Source: Chrysaora quinquecirrha (lineage: Eukaryota > Cnidaria > Scyphozoa > Semaeostomeae > Pelagiidae). Taken from it: DNA of 64,000 bases. Numbering within the stretch: position 1 is the stretch's first letter; each line of letters starts with the position of its first letter. The notes beneath the pieces are model-generated. The model ran no database searches. It worked only from the letters and a program-made list of their open reading frames with translations, and was not told the DNA's origin. Positions 11,401-21,610 of this stretch are shown piece after piece. The translations under genes and the position numbers were made by a program. The stretch is taken from positions 32,088 through 96,087 of the forward strand of contig JACTAT010000003.1 in NCBI GenBank assembly GCA_014526335.1. Direction: 5' to 3'.

Positions 11401-12338
11401 GCAGAGCTATTTCTAGCTTGGGTTGAGTCATATTGATTGGGCAATGACGCCTGTTGCCTCGAGCAAGTTTCGGCATCTTTGGAAGTTTTATCATTTCCGT
11501 GTAAATCAGGGTGCGAGGCATTTTGAGGAGACTGAGTGCTTGCGTTAGGCGTGGCTGTATCAGCGGTGACTGGTCTGTTAACGACCTGGCTCATATGATT
11601 CAACTTATCGTGAACTTTATTTTTTAAGGATTCGAAGTTTAAGTGAAGTTTCTCTACATTTTCTTGCATAGCAAGCACGTCTTGTTGGATAGCGCAGATT
11701 TGTTTTTTTGATAGACGTTCGCCCGTTTTTTCGCACATAATACCATCATTGTAATTTTCCACAAAATTAGAGTAGTTTTGATTAAGATTGTTGTGCTCTT
11801 TTTGGAGGTTATTGACGGATGACTTCATTTCACTTAGTTTCTTTTGGAGAGACGTTATTTTACTGTTATTTTCTTCATTGCTGTTATTCATGTGTTCAGA
11901 ATCTTTATTTTGATTTTTCATAGCAGTGATAGAGCCACGCAACGCGTTGTTATCATTTTTTAATTCTAGAATTTCTATTGCACACTCAGAAAGGTCCGAT
12001 GTCAAGTTAGAAACAGTTCTTTTGAGATTTTTATTATCGGCTTCAAGGCTAACCAAACGATCAAGTATATCTTTGAGATCATTACTGTTATTTCCTGCTT
12101 TCTCTGACTTCTTATGTTTAAGGTCGGCTATCTCTATTGGCTCGTCATCGCAATCACTGTCTGGAAGCGGGAGATACTGAGCAAGGGTTGAAGCCATATT
12201 CAGATCATTTTTACGTAACTTTTCAATCAAAGAATCGATTGAATCATTAGTTTCTAACTTGCCTTTCTTCATTTCTAATAATTTATTAATTTCTAATGTT
12301 TTCCATACCTTCAAGGACGTTTTTTGGCTTTGTGCCAT
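11343..12338 (-). CDS. LINE ORF1 coiled-coil protein
   Basis: The ATG at 12338 opens 331 codons. Residues about 85-235 are a long Leu/Asn/Lys/Glu-rich heptad region (DLKDILDRLVSLEADNKNLK and so on), the trimerising coiled coil typical of LINE ORF1 RNA-binding proteins. The C-terminal third is Ser/Thr/Gln-rich and low in structure. The last residues are in the wrong frame relative to the esterase segment that follows, so the product would be truncated. No zinc finger is seen at the N-terminus. Confidence 0.65.
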   Translation of the reverse strand: MAQSQKTSLKVWKTLEINKLLEMKKGKLETNDSIDSLIEKLRKNDLNMASTLAQYLPLPDSDCDDEPIEIADLKHKKSEKAGNNSNDLKDILDRLVSLEADNKNLKRTVSNLTSDLSECAIEILELKNDNNALRGSITAMKNQNKDSEHMNNSNEENNSKITSLQKKLSEMKSSVNNLQKEHNNLNQNYSNFVENYNDGIMCEKTGERLSKKQICAIQQDVLAMQENVEKLHLNFESLKNKVHDKLNHMSQVVNRPVTADTATPNASTQSPQNASHPDLHGNDKTSKDAETCSRQQASLPNQYDSTQARNSSADRQVVLGLTTSLTLLIAN

Positions 12339-12395
12339 AATCGTTCCTGTGGAGAATATTGATAGTGTCAGAACAGCTTTCTTTGGTTTCTTTAA

Positions 12396-14502
12396 TTTAT
12401 AAATTCATAGCGGTACGATGAATTTTAGTTAATTATTTGACGCCAAGCACCTCTCGCCAGCTTGCGCTAAAGCCGGTTCTGTGTTCTGTAAATATGAAAA
12501 TTAAGTATTGACATGTACAGGACGCGGAAACTTCAGCAGCTTTCACTCTGTTTACATTTCTGTGTGGTCCAAACACAGTAAATCTAAAATGGGCTCGTTA
12601 TCCAATCGCAGTACGGCATTTAGTCAGCTGACGAACTTTGACCAATCATAGAGCAAATCTGAGTTTCGTGCTCCTCACATGTCAATCAAACCGATACAAA
12701 AGAAACCTCCCAAATTTCACCATGCACTCGATCAGATTTCGCACGGAAAACACAGAATCAGAGCTTCAGAATAATTTTGAACTTCAGAAAATTTTTATTG
12801 AATCATGCCTAAGCAAAAAAGTTCCGCAGCTCGACGCAGTAAAAGAACAGCTACTGTTGCCAGCACCGCAAGTTCTCGTCCAAATCGAGCTGAAGAGCAA
12901 GGTCTACAAGAAGATGAGGGGATCGTGGAGAGCCAGAACGACGCTCACAACGCCCCAAGGGATAACGTTTCACCTCCTGGAATTCACTTAAACAGAGATC
13001 AGATGGAAGAAATCCGTGGTATCATCTCAAAGACGGTTGAAGAGCAACTCTCAGCTGTTGCAAGCAAGGCTGCAAAAACCGCCGTCGATTTAGCTTTGGG
13101 GCAGAAGTCTACCACACCAACATTGGCGAGTTTAGAAAGCATAGGAGTGACATCTGTTCCCGGGCAAGCAAGCCAGAATATCACAGTGAACGCCGTCGAT
13201 GGTGGCTTCACACTAGAGATACCTCCGGCCTATGTGAAAGCAATCCAAAATGGTTCAACGCTTTCGCCACTTAGCCCCATGGGCCGATCAATCTCCGCAG
13301 AAACTTCCCATGGACATCTTGCAACTATGAACCGCGATCTCAATTTATACCTCTCGAATTCATTGGCTTCAAACACTAAAAAATCATACAGCGCAGGTGA
13401 AAAGCAGTTTCTTAACTTCTGTTTTGGTTTTAAACTTCATGAGCTAGGCCCAATATTACCCGCCAGCGAGGCAGTGCTGTGTTATTTTGCCGTTTTCCTA
13501 GCCAAATCCGTGAAACATGCCACCATCAAAAGCTACCTTTTTGCTGTCAAACATCTGCATCTGGAAAATAGCTTTAACCTGGATCTGGGAAAATGTCTTC
13601 GCTTACAATACGTACTTAGGGGTATCAAAAGATATCAGGGAAAATCTAGCAAAATAAGACGCCCCATTACAATCGATCATCTGAAGTTGTTCTTTCATCT
13701 CCTTCAACCAAACATTACTGGTAACTTTGACAGCATCATGCTGTGGGCCGCCATCTGTCTGGCATTCTTTGGTTTCTTGCGTATAAGTGAATTTACCTGT
13801 ACTCAGCCCCTCGATTCACAAAAGAACTTGTCATTTTCGGATATTCAATTGCTTCCAACACCGAATAACCCTGCCCTTTTGAAGATTAATCTCAAGTCTT
13901 CAAAGACGGACCCATTTAGAAAAGGGGTAACGCTCACAATAGGAAAGACAGACAATGAGGTCTGTGCTGTTCATGCCGTTCAAAGATATCTTCTTATTTC
14001 TCTGTATCAAGAAGGACCATTTTTTCGATATAAAACGGGCTCTCCTCTTTCAAGAACCTCTTTCACTCAAGATATCAGAGCATTATTATCCAAAAGCAGT
14101 CTTTCGTCATCTGAGTTTGCCGGTCACAGCTTTAGGATTGGTGCGGCCACCTCTGCCGCCGCGGCACAAATGCCCTCATGGCTAATAAAGACTCTTGGCC
14201 GCTGGACCTCCGACTGCTATGAAGGCTACGTGAGAACCCCCGATTCAGTGCTAATATCGGCACCAAGAAAATTGATCCAAGGCCATTAATTCCTAGCTTC
14301 GTCTATGGGGATTACACGGAGTGTAATTTGTGGCAGCAAGTGCTCCCTTTCCCAAGTTTCACACTTTTCTTCCCATAGACTTTGCCTTTTATATGGGCGC
14401 CGAGTACTTAGGGGCCTCACATCCCCCTCTGGTACTCGCCGGCCTCTAAGCGTACCAAAGCTTTGGGATATTACACCCCCCAATGTCTTTACGCTTAGCT
14501 AA
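12396..14502 (+). mobile_element. Array module 1 (A-B family), carries Gag-YR gene
   Basis: It starts with TTTATAAATTCATAGCGG and ends with ACGCTTAGCTAA. The first 401 bp match 19556-19957 with about one indel, and the last 171 bp match 21255-21425 with one substitution. Between the ends lies one open gene. The right end contains an 8-bp inverted repeat, CTAAGCGT (14446-14453) and ACGCTTAG (14491-14498), next to the boundary TAA. There is no RT, so the module needs help to retrotranspose, or moves as DNA. Confidence 0.8.
12805..14289 (+). CDS. Gag-tyrosine recombinase fusion protein
   Basis: A 494-codon open frame starts at an ATG with basic N-terminus MPKQKSSAARRSKRT. Residues 1-155 match the Gag of DIRS-like elements: a charged helix (EEIRGIISKTVEEQ) and a FTLEIPPAYVKAIQNG segment as in the element at 4.5-5.5 kb. 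From about residue 170 a complete tyrosine recombinase follows: an N-terminal SAM-like domain (NTKKSYSAGEKQFLNF), then R326 in FLRISEF, K367 in SSKTDP, H441-x-x-R444 in GHSFRIG, W467 in GRW and the nucleophile Y472 in SDCYEGY. RT and RNase H, normally between Gag and YR, are absent, as is the zinc knuckle. The frame is intact and all catalytic residues are present, so the protein could be active. It could equally be a relic of one deletion. Confidence 0.85.
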   Translation: MPKQKSSAARRSKRTATVASTASSRPNRAEEQGLQEDEGIVESQNDAHNAPRDNVSPPGIHLNRDQMEEIRGIISKTVEEQLSAVASKAAKTAVDLALGQKSTTPTLASLESIGVTSVPGQASQNITVNAVDGGFTLEIPPAYVKAIQNGSTLSPLSPMGRSISAETSHGHLATMNRDLNLYLSNSLASNTKKSYSAGEKQFLNFCFGFKLHELGPILPASEAVLCYFAVFLAKSVKHATIKSYLFAVKHLHLENSFNLDLGKCLRLQYVLRGIKRYQGKSSKIRRPITIDHLKLFFHLLQPNITGNFDSIMLWAAICLAFFGFLRISEFTCTQPLDSQKNLSFSDIQLLPTPNNPALLKINLKSSKTDPFRKGVTLTIGKTDNEVCAVHAVQRYLLISLYQEGPFFRYKTGSPLSRTSFTQDIRALLSKSSLSSSEFAGHSFRIGAATSAAAAQMPSWLIKTLGRWTSDCYEGYVRTPDSVLISAPRKLIQGH

Positions 14503-15365
14503 ATACCAGTTAGACAAGAAAGTTTAAGTGGGGTTAATACTCCAGGAGGGAACATGTTTTTATTTGGGGACCCAAACTTTGATGGAGTCCCCCCTCGGAT
14601 TCCCTACTGTTAGTTAGCTGTCATAATGATTGACGTGTCGCAGTCCTTCCGTTTTATGATAATCATATTGGGTGGGCTACGACGTGCCTTCAGTCATTCA
14701 GTCATTCCTGCTCTTGGACACATGAGGCATCGTCAAGCTCAATCCTTTCCTTGACAATTCAGCAATTTTCAGTATGAAGTCTTTACATTGATCAACGAAG
14801 ATTCATCATGGTTTCGTGAATGTCTTCCTCCAATTTTGCTAGATGTTTTTGCCTGGTGTATTCGGTGAGTTCGTTCCATGCTATTGCTAGGATTGTGTAT
14901 TTTTACAAAGACTTGCAGAATTTTCATAAAGCTTCAACAGCTTTGCCAAGTTTTCCCGTCATTGTTTTCTGCTCTTTTTTCTCGAGGGATTGTTTTCAAT
15001 AATTTCCTCCATTTAGCATTTTCAGCTAGTGAGCGTTGCCTTGCGCAGAAAATGCAGGACAGGGCAAAACGGGGTAGAATAATTTGAGCGAGGATTTCTC
15101 GATACCGTAAGCTGCGAGTTAGCTAAATTTCCTAATGGAACGTTACAGGATAAATTCGACAGAGTGAATTCGTATTTTATTGTGGATTTGTAATTTTGAA
15201 CAATTCCTATAAAGAAATAGTTGCTTTTCCTCACGAAATTAGTCCAACTGACTTTACGCACTTCTCAGTCATAACAGCGTGAAGAACCCCTAAGGCTTAG
15301 GGAAGTACAGCGGAACGGAGCTTTTCAGCTCCTTGCAATGCCTTTTCCTTTGCCAGTCTGTGGCG

Positions 15366-17195
15366 TTAGTTTTATAAACCGGGTTTTTTTTAAAGGCCCT
15401 TTTTATTTAAAAAAGGGGTTTTTTTTGGGGGGGGTTTTTTTTTTAAAAGGGCCAAAATTTTTTAAAATTTCTTTGGGGGGGGGGGGTTTTTTTTTTTTTT
15501 AAAAAGGGAAAACCAAAGGAAATTTTTTAAATTTTTTTTTTTTTTTTTTTTTTTTTTTGGGTTTAAAAAAAAAAAAGGGGAAAAAATTCTTTTGTTTTTT
15601 TTTTAAAAAAAAAAAATAAAAAAAATTTGGGGAAAAATTTTTTGAAACAAAAATTTTTTTAAAAAACCCCAAAAAAATTTTTTTTCCTTTTTTTTGGGGG
15701 GGGGGAAAAAATTTAATTTTTGGGGGGTTTTTCCCCCAATTTTAAAAACCCCGGGGGGGTTTTGGGAAAAAATTTTGGGGGGGTTAGGGGGGGGCCCCCA
15801 GGGAAAAAAAAAAAAGGGGGAAAATTTTTTAAAAAAAAATTTTCCGGTTTTTCAAAAAAAACCCCAAAACCCAAGGTTTAAAAAAAAAAAAGGGAAAAAA
15901 TTTTAAAAGGTTAAAAATTTTAATTCCCCCTTTTGGGTTTAAAATTAAAAAAAATTTTTTGGGCCCAAAAAAATTTTAAAGGGTTTAAAAGGTTTTTTCC
16001 CCCCCCCTTTTTTTTTTTTTTGGTTTTCCCCAAAAGGTGGGGGAAATTTTTTAAAAAAAGGGGGTTTTTTTGGGGTTTGGGGGCCCTTTTGGGGGGGGGG
16101 GGGGGGGGGGGGGAAAAAAGGGGGGGGGGCCCCCCCAAACCCCAAATTTTTTGGGGGTTTTGGGAAATTTGGGTTTTTAAAAGGGGGGAAAAAAGGGGTT
16201 TTTGGGGAAAAAAGGGGTTTAAACAAAATTTTTTTTCCCCCCAAAAAAAAAGGAAAAGTTTTTGGGAAAAAATTTTTTGGGGGGTTTTGGGAAAAATTTA
16301 AAAAATTAATTTTTTTTTTTTTTTTTAGGGAAAAATTTTTGGGGGGGCCCCCGGGGAAAAGGGGGCCCTTTCCTTTTAAAATTTTTGGGGGGGTTTTTTT
16401 TTGGGGTTTTTTTCCTTTTTTTCCCCAGCTTTTTTTAAACCCCAAAATTTGGGCCCCCTTTTTTTTGTTTTTTTGGGGCCCGGAAAAAAAGGGGTTTTGG
16501 GGGGGTGGGAAATTTTTTTTTGGGGGGGTTTGGGGAAAAAAAACCCTTTTGGGGGCCCCGGGGGGGAAATTTAAAAAATTTGGGTTAAAGGGGAGGGGGA
16601 AAAAATTTTTTGGGTTTAAATTTTTAAAAAAAAAAAAATTTAACCTTTTTTTTGGGGGGAAAAAAATTTAAAAGGGGTTTTTGGAAAAATTTTTCCCCAA
16701 AATTTTTGGTTCCTTTTTGGTTTGGGGGGGGGGGAAAAAAAAAAAACCCCCCCAATTCCCCCAAAAAAAATTTTAAAAAAAAAATTTTTGGTTTTGGGGA
16801 AACCCAAATTTTTAAAAAAGGGGGGGGAAAATTTTTTTAAATTTTAAAAAATGCCCGGGGGGCCTTTAAAATTTTTAAAAGGGGCGGGAAAATTTGGCCC
16901 CAAGCCATTCCTTAACCCCCCCCCCTTTTAAAAAAATTTATTTTAAAAAGGGGGGCCCAAAAATTTTTTTTTTCCCTTTTTTTTCCCCCCAAACAAAAAA
17001 TTTTAAAAAAAAAAATTTTTTTTTTGGGCCCAAAAAGAAACCCCAAAAACCCCTTTTTAAAAATTTTTAAAAATTTTAATTTTTTTTTCCCCCCCCCCCC
17101 ATTTTCCCCCCCCAAAAAAATTTTAAAAAAGGGAAAAAAACCCAAAGGCCCCTTTTTAAAAAAAGGGGGGTTTTTTTCCTTTTTAAAAAAAAAAG
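15366..17195. other. Garbled homopolymer sequence, probable base-calling or assembly artefact
   Basis: The stretch consists almost only of runs of 3-20 identical bases with almost no dinucleotide variety. Normal sequence begins and ends abruptly on both sides. Apparent Gly/Lys/Phe/Pro-rich frames within it are meaningless. I know of no biological sequence like it. Confidence 0.85.
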
Positions 17196-17288
17196 CAAAC
17201 GATATTGCTCTCGGTGCAGAAGATGTGGAACCTAAGAAGAAAACATTGAACACTTGCGGAATGCCCTATTTTCTCAAATGAATGTGTA

Positions 17289-17342
17289 AAAAAAACAAAC
17301 AAACAAACAAACAAACAAACAAACAAACAAACAAAGAAACAA
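17289..17342. repeat. (AAAC)n microsatellite
   Basis: About 12 tandem AAAC units. Confidence 0.95.
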
Positions 17343-17439
17343 TTTTGCTCGGAGAAGATGATGAAAAAACACTAATTGACATTAGGTTCCGAAATGGAGA
17401 CCAGGCCCTAATTTAGTTTACTTCGTTTTAAAGACGAGC

Positions 17440-18395
17440 TTGTTACCGCAAGGGGACCTTGGTTTTAGTCAGCTCAAGGGCGACAATGCGACTCACTCTT
17501 CAGTACCAGAGGAACTTGGTCAGCTCAAGGGACTTGGGGTGTTTCAGTCCAAATGGGGCTCTTAAGACGCCATAACGGCTAATTTTTTCAGGACCAGATG
17601 AACTTGTTCCGCTCAAGGGCCCTGGTTATTTTCAGCCCAGATGGGGCTCTTAAGACGCCCAGTACCATTACCTTTTCAGGGTCAGAGGAGCTCGTTTAGC
17701 TCGAGGGGACCCCATGTATTCTCAGCCCAAGGGCTGCTGTATTATGCCCATCGTGGCTTGTATTTCATGAGCTTGTTTAGCTCAAGAAGGCCCAGATTGG
17801 TTTCAGCCCAAGGACGGCTCTTAGATGCCCTTGAGGGGTAAGTTTTTCCATGGCTTTATGAGCGTAATACGCTCGAGAAGATCCGTTTGTGTTCAACCCA
17901 AGGGTGGCTCTAAGATGCCCGTGTTAGGTAAGTTTGCATGGCTTCATGAGCTTGATAAGCTCGAGAAGGCCCCGTTTGTTTTTAGCCCAAGGGTGGCTGT
18001 AAAATGCCCGTGATAGAGAAGTTTTTTCATGCCTTCATGAGCTTCATTGGCTCGAAAAGGGTCCATTTGTTTTTTAGCCCAAAGGTGGCTCTAAAAATGC
18101 CCGTGATGGGTAAGTTTTTTCATGGCTTTGTGAGCTTAATTAGCTCGAGAAAGGTCCGTTTTAGCCCAAAGGTGGCTCTAAGATGCCCGTGATGGGTAAG
18201 TTTTTTTTCATAGCTTCATGAGCTTAATTAGCTCGAGAGGCTCTCTGCGCTCCAGCCCAGAGGTGGCTATAATTTGCCCATGGTGGCTTTTCATGGCCGA
18301 GGTGAGCTTGTTAAGCTCGAGGTGGCCTTTGTGTGTTTTAGCCCAATGGTGGCTATATCAAGCCCGAAGGTGGCTTATGTATTTCAATATCAGCA
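17440..18395. repeat. Degenerate 85-93-bp minisatellite with a palindromic core
   Basis: About ten diverged units. Recurrent blocks are GCCCGTGATGGGTAAG (17826, 17917, 18006, 18099, 18184), then CATGGCTTCATGAGCTT, then AGCTCGAG and TTTAGCCCAAGGGTGGCTCT. Each unit has an imperfect palindrome of the form GAGCTTAATTAGCTC. Confidence 0.85.
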
Positions 18396-18775
18396 CGTGG
18401 GTTGCTGGTATTTCTGCTTGCTTTTCTATAGCTTTATTACATTCTCTGTCTTCTTTTTCAGCTTTGCTTTACTTTACTTTACTTCGTTGACTTCCTTCAA
18501 TTCCTTGTTTTTGTCCACGTCCACTGGGGGATAATCGGACATTCTTGTATTTAGGTAGCCTCTAGATAGGTAGATAGGTTAGGGTTCTCGGTGATTGTGG
18601 TGGGTACACTTCGTGTCCTCTGGCCGGAAATTGTATTTCCCATCCAATCACCGATGTATAGCGGTAGGTTGGAATTCAGGCAGTTTAAGGGCCGATGCAC
18701 TGACGCCCACTTCCTGAAAACATTGAAGTTATTCATCAATATTATCTTGTAAGTATCCCTCATGGTAAGTATTAA

Positions 18776-19350
18776 ATACCAGTTAGACAAGAAAGTTTAA
18801 GTGGGGTTAATACTCCAGGAGGGAACATGTTTTTATTTGGGGACCCAAACTTTGATGGAGTCCCCCTCGGATTCCCTACTGTTAGTTAGCTGTCATAATG
18901 ATTGACGTGTCGCAGTCCTTCCGTTTTATGATAATCATATTGGGTGGGCTACGACGTGCCTTCAGTCATTCAGTCATTCCTGCTCTTGGACACATGAGGC
19001 ATCGTCAAGCTCAATCCTTTCCTTGACAATTCAGCAATTTCCCTCCCACCCGCCCTGTTATGTAGCCTTTGCCTTCTACATTACTAGGCCCGTTGGACTT
19101 ATTTTGGATTTCTCTGCATTATCTCCCTGCTCTACTACTCTCTGCCTCATATCTTCCCTATTCCCGCGGCTCTTTCTCCGTGGTGACTGGTGCATTGGCC
19201 GGAAATTGTATTTCCCATCCAATCACCGATGTATAGCGGTAGGTTGGAATTCAGGCAGTTTAAGGGCCGATGCACTGACGCCCACTTCCTGAAAACATTG
19301 AAGTTATTCATCAATATTATCTTGTAAGTATCCCTCATGGTAAGTATTAA
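18776..19350 (+). mobile_element. Array module 3 (C-D family), short non-coding
   Basis: This 575-bp module has the same ends as module 2, but its interior is only a 156-bp pyrimidine-rich stretch (19041-19196). It looks like an internally deleted or non-autonomous relative of module 2. A small inverted match, AGTATTAA at its left boundary and TTAATACT inside, is spaced about 36 bp apart. Confidence 0.75.
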
Positions 19351-19555
19351 CACGTATAAAAAAGAACTTATGTTTTGCATAATCTCATTCATCCCAGTGC
19401 GCGAAATCTTCACACTGGATGGGATTATGGGAAGCAGAACGGGGGGGAGAGCTTCTTGCCACGAGCCACTTCCGTGTACTCCCACAAATCGTTGTTGTTT
19501 ATTCTTGTTTTATCTGTTCTGGTATTCAGAATTCTGCGCGGCGAACAATAATTAA
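19351..19555 (+). mobile_element. Array module 4 (E family), 205 bp
   Basis: It runs from CACGTATAAAAAAGAAC to GCGAACAATAATTAA and has no coding potential. It recurs as module 6 with a shorter centre. The differences lie between 19413 and 19452, where the module 4 version is about 20 bp longer. Confidence 0.75.
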
Positions 19556-21425
19556 TTTATAAATTCATAGCGGTACGATGAATTTTAGTTAATTATTTGA
19601 CGCCAAGCACCTCTCGCCCAGCTTGCGCTAAAGCCGGTTCTGTGTTCTGTAAATATGAAAATTAAGTATTGACATGTACAGGACGCGGAAACTTCAGCAG
19701 CTTTCACTCTGTTTACATTTCTGTGTGGTCCAAACACAGTAAATCTAAAATGGGCTCGTTATCCAATCGCAGTACGGCATTTAGTCAGCTGACGAACTTT
19801 GACCAATCATAGAGCAAATCTGAGTTTCGTGCTCCTCACATGTCAATCAAACCGATACAAAAGAAACCTCCCAAATTTCACCATGCACTCGATCAGATTT
19901 CGCACGGAAAACACAGAATCAGAGCTTCAGAATAATTTTGAACTTCAGAAAATTTTTCCCACCCACCCCCAAATTCCCAGTGCGGCTACTTCTCCAACTC
20001 ACATGACCGAGCTGGTATTTTAATTCAGGCTGGACTATTCTATTTTCTTTATTTTACACGTATGTTATCATCTGCTTGATTTTATATTATAATTAAAGTA
20101 TGCATGATTGAGCTAATTCTGGACATTATGAGGAACTTTGCAATTCGTAGTGCTTGTTTAATATTATTTTTTCTGTGTTTCAGTTAGATTATGATATGAT
20201 AGCCTGTCTTGTTTCAGTTGTTTTATGACATGATAAATTTGAAGTGGTTCTCGGCTCTGAATCTTGCACCCCCCCCTTTGCCACTCCCACAAATATGTTC
20301 TTTTCACGCATTGCACAATGATGAAATCAGGATGAAATTATTGTGAGGCAGAAAATCTCACTGCTAAGAGGTTCTTTCAGCACATCAGTGCCAGGTTTTT
20401 GAGCTGTTCACCTCGCGTTGAGGTTCCTTCTACCACCCTCTACGCATAGGAACATGTCTCCGCATCGACGCGTTACGACAGCGGTACTGTCACCTATCGT
20501 ATCTCCGATGCTCCAAAATTGATGTACAGGCATTTTATTATATTTCACACGAGGCTGCTTCATTCGTGTTGAGGACCACCCTTCACCCTCTTCACAATGT
20601 TTGCATGTCTCGGCATGCAGTGCCGCCAGGGCCTTCACACCCCCTGCCACTGTTATGCTCTAACGAGGCCCCCTTTTTCTACGATTCCTGGAGCTGTCCG
20701 ACTCGCTTTGAGGTTTCTTCTGCCCTCCTCTTAGTGATACGACACGTCTCTGCATCGACGCGTTACGACAGCGGTACTGTCACCTATCGTATCTCCGATG
20801 CTCCAAAATTGATGTACAGGCATTTTATTATATTTCACACGAGGCTGCTTCAACATGTCTCTGCATCGACGCGTTACGACAGCGGTACTGTCACCTATCG
20901 TATCTCCGATGCTCCAAAACGGATGTACAGGCATTTTAATATATTTCACACGAGGCTGCTTCATTCGTGTTGAGGACCACCCTTCACCCTCTTCACATGA
21001 CATGACTGCCCGTCTCGTCACCCAGGGCTGCAGGGCCTTAACACCCCCTGCAACTGTGTGCTTTAAAAATTGCCTAAAAAATTTTAACGAACGCCTGAAG
21101 ACGATAAATAAGAACACTGGGCGACCGCCGATCAAAAGGTTTAAGTTGATAGAAAAGACGTATCCTCAATAAATATTCAAATCACATTGAGTCCAATCCT
21201 GCTGAAAAAGTGTTCAAATTTTGAAAGGCTGAACATTCTTAGTAAAGTTCCGAGGGCAGCAAGTGCTCCCTTTCCCAAGTTTCACACTTTTCTTCCCATA
21301 GACTTTGCCTTTTATATGGGCGCCGAGTACTTAGGGGCCTCACATCCCCCTCTGGTACTCGCCGGCCTCTAAGCGTACCAAAGCTTTGGGGTATTACACC
21401 CCCCAATGTCTTTACGCTTAGCTAA
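19556..21425 (+). mobile_element. Array module 5 (A-B family), non-coding
   Basis: It has the same 5' 402 bp (including the Gag leader up to a few bases before the start codon) and the same 3' 171 bp as module 1. The interior of about 1.3 kb is unrelated and has no long frame. It therefore has the terminal signals without the Gag-YR gene, as expected of a non-autonomous member. Confidence 0.8.
20452..20965 (+). repeat. Three copies of a 110-bp repeat inside module 5
   Basis: The block containing CGTTACGACAGCGG starts its marker at 20471, 20761 and 20872. Copies two and three are tandem, period 111 bp; copy one is 290 bp upstream. Each contains the stem GACAG/CTGTC. Flanking CTTCACCCTC-type sequence is also partly repeated. 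Confidence 0.85.
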
Positions 21426-21610
21426 CACGTATAAAAAAGAACTCATGTTTTGCATAATCTCATTCATCCCAGTGCGCGAAATCTTCGGGAAACAAAACGG
21501 GGAGAGCTTCTTGCCAGGAGCCACTTCCGTGTACTCCCACAAATCGTTGTTGTTTATTCTTGTTTTATCTGTTCTGGTATTCAGAATTCTGCGCGGCGAA
21601 CAATAATTAA
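21426..21610 (+). mobile_element. Array module 6 (E family), 185 bp
   Basis: A near-identical relative of module 4, placed directly after module 5 so that E modules bracket module 5. After its final TAA (21608-21610) the sequence changes to non-array DNA. Confidence 0.75.

Larger units (their letters stand above)
5905..12392 (-). mobile_element. CR1-like LINE split by a foldback element
   Basis: On the minus strand, a coiled-coil ORF1 (from 12338), an SGNH/esterase-like segment, an AP-type endonuclease segment, an RT and an RT C-terminal tail appear in order. This is the layout of CR1/L2-type LINEs. The LINE is interrupted between 11169 and 8564 by a palindromic insertion. Coding homology ends just before the insertion and resumes just after it. 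Several frameshifts and stops show the copy is dead. Its 5' end abuts the TAA at 12393 where the module array starts. Confidence 0.75.
14503..18775 (+). mobile_element. Array module 2 (C-D family)
   Basis: It starts with ATACCAGTTAGACAAG and ends with GGTAAGTATTAA. Its first 266 bp match 18776-19040 and its last 154 bp are identical to 19197-19350. No coding region is recognised. The interior includes the garbled region, an AAAC microsatellite and a 90-bp minisatellite, so its true length is unknown. Confidence 0.65.
12393..21610 (+). other. Array of six TAA-delimited mobile modules
   Basis: Six segments lie head to tail. The trinucleotide TAA stands at every boundary: 12393, 14500, 18773, 19348, 19553, 21423 and 21608. 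Modules 1 and 5 share both ends (401/402 bp left, 171 bp right). Modules 2 and 3 share both ends (266/265 bp left, 154 bp right, the latter identical). Modules 4 and 6 are 205 and 185 bp relatives of each other. The left-hand sequence of each end pair stops exactly at TAA while the sequence beyond changes with the neighbour. This is seen directly. That a tyrosine recombinase built it is inference. Confidence 0.8.

Noticed and set aside
15694..17281. Open frames of 60-166 codons rich in Gly, Phe, Lys and Pro
   Set aside because: They arise from the homopolymer runs of the garbled block.
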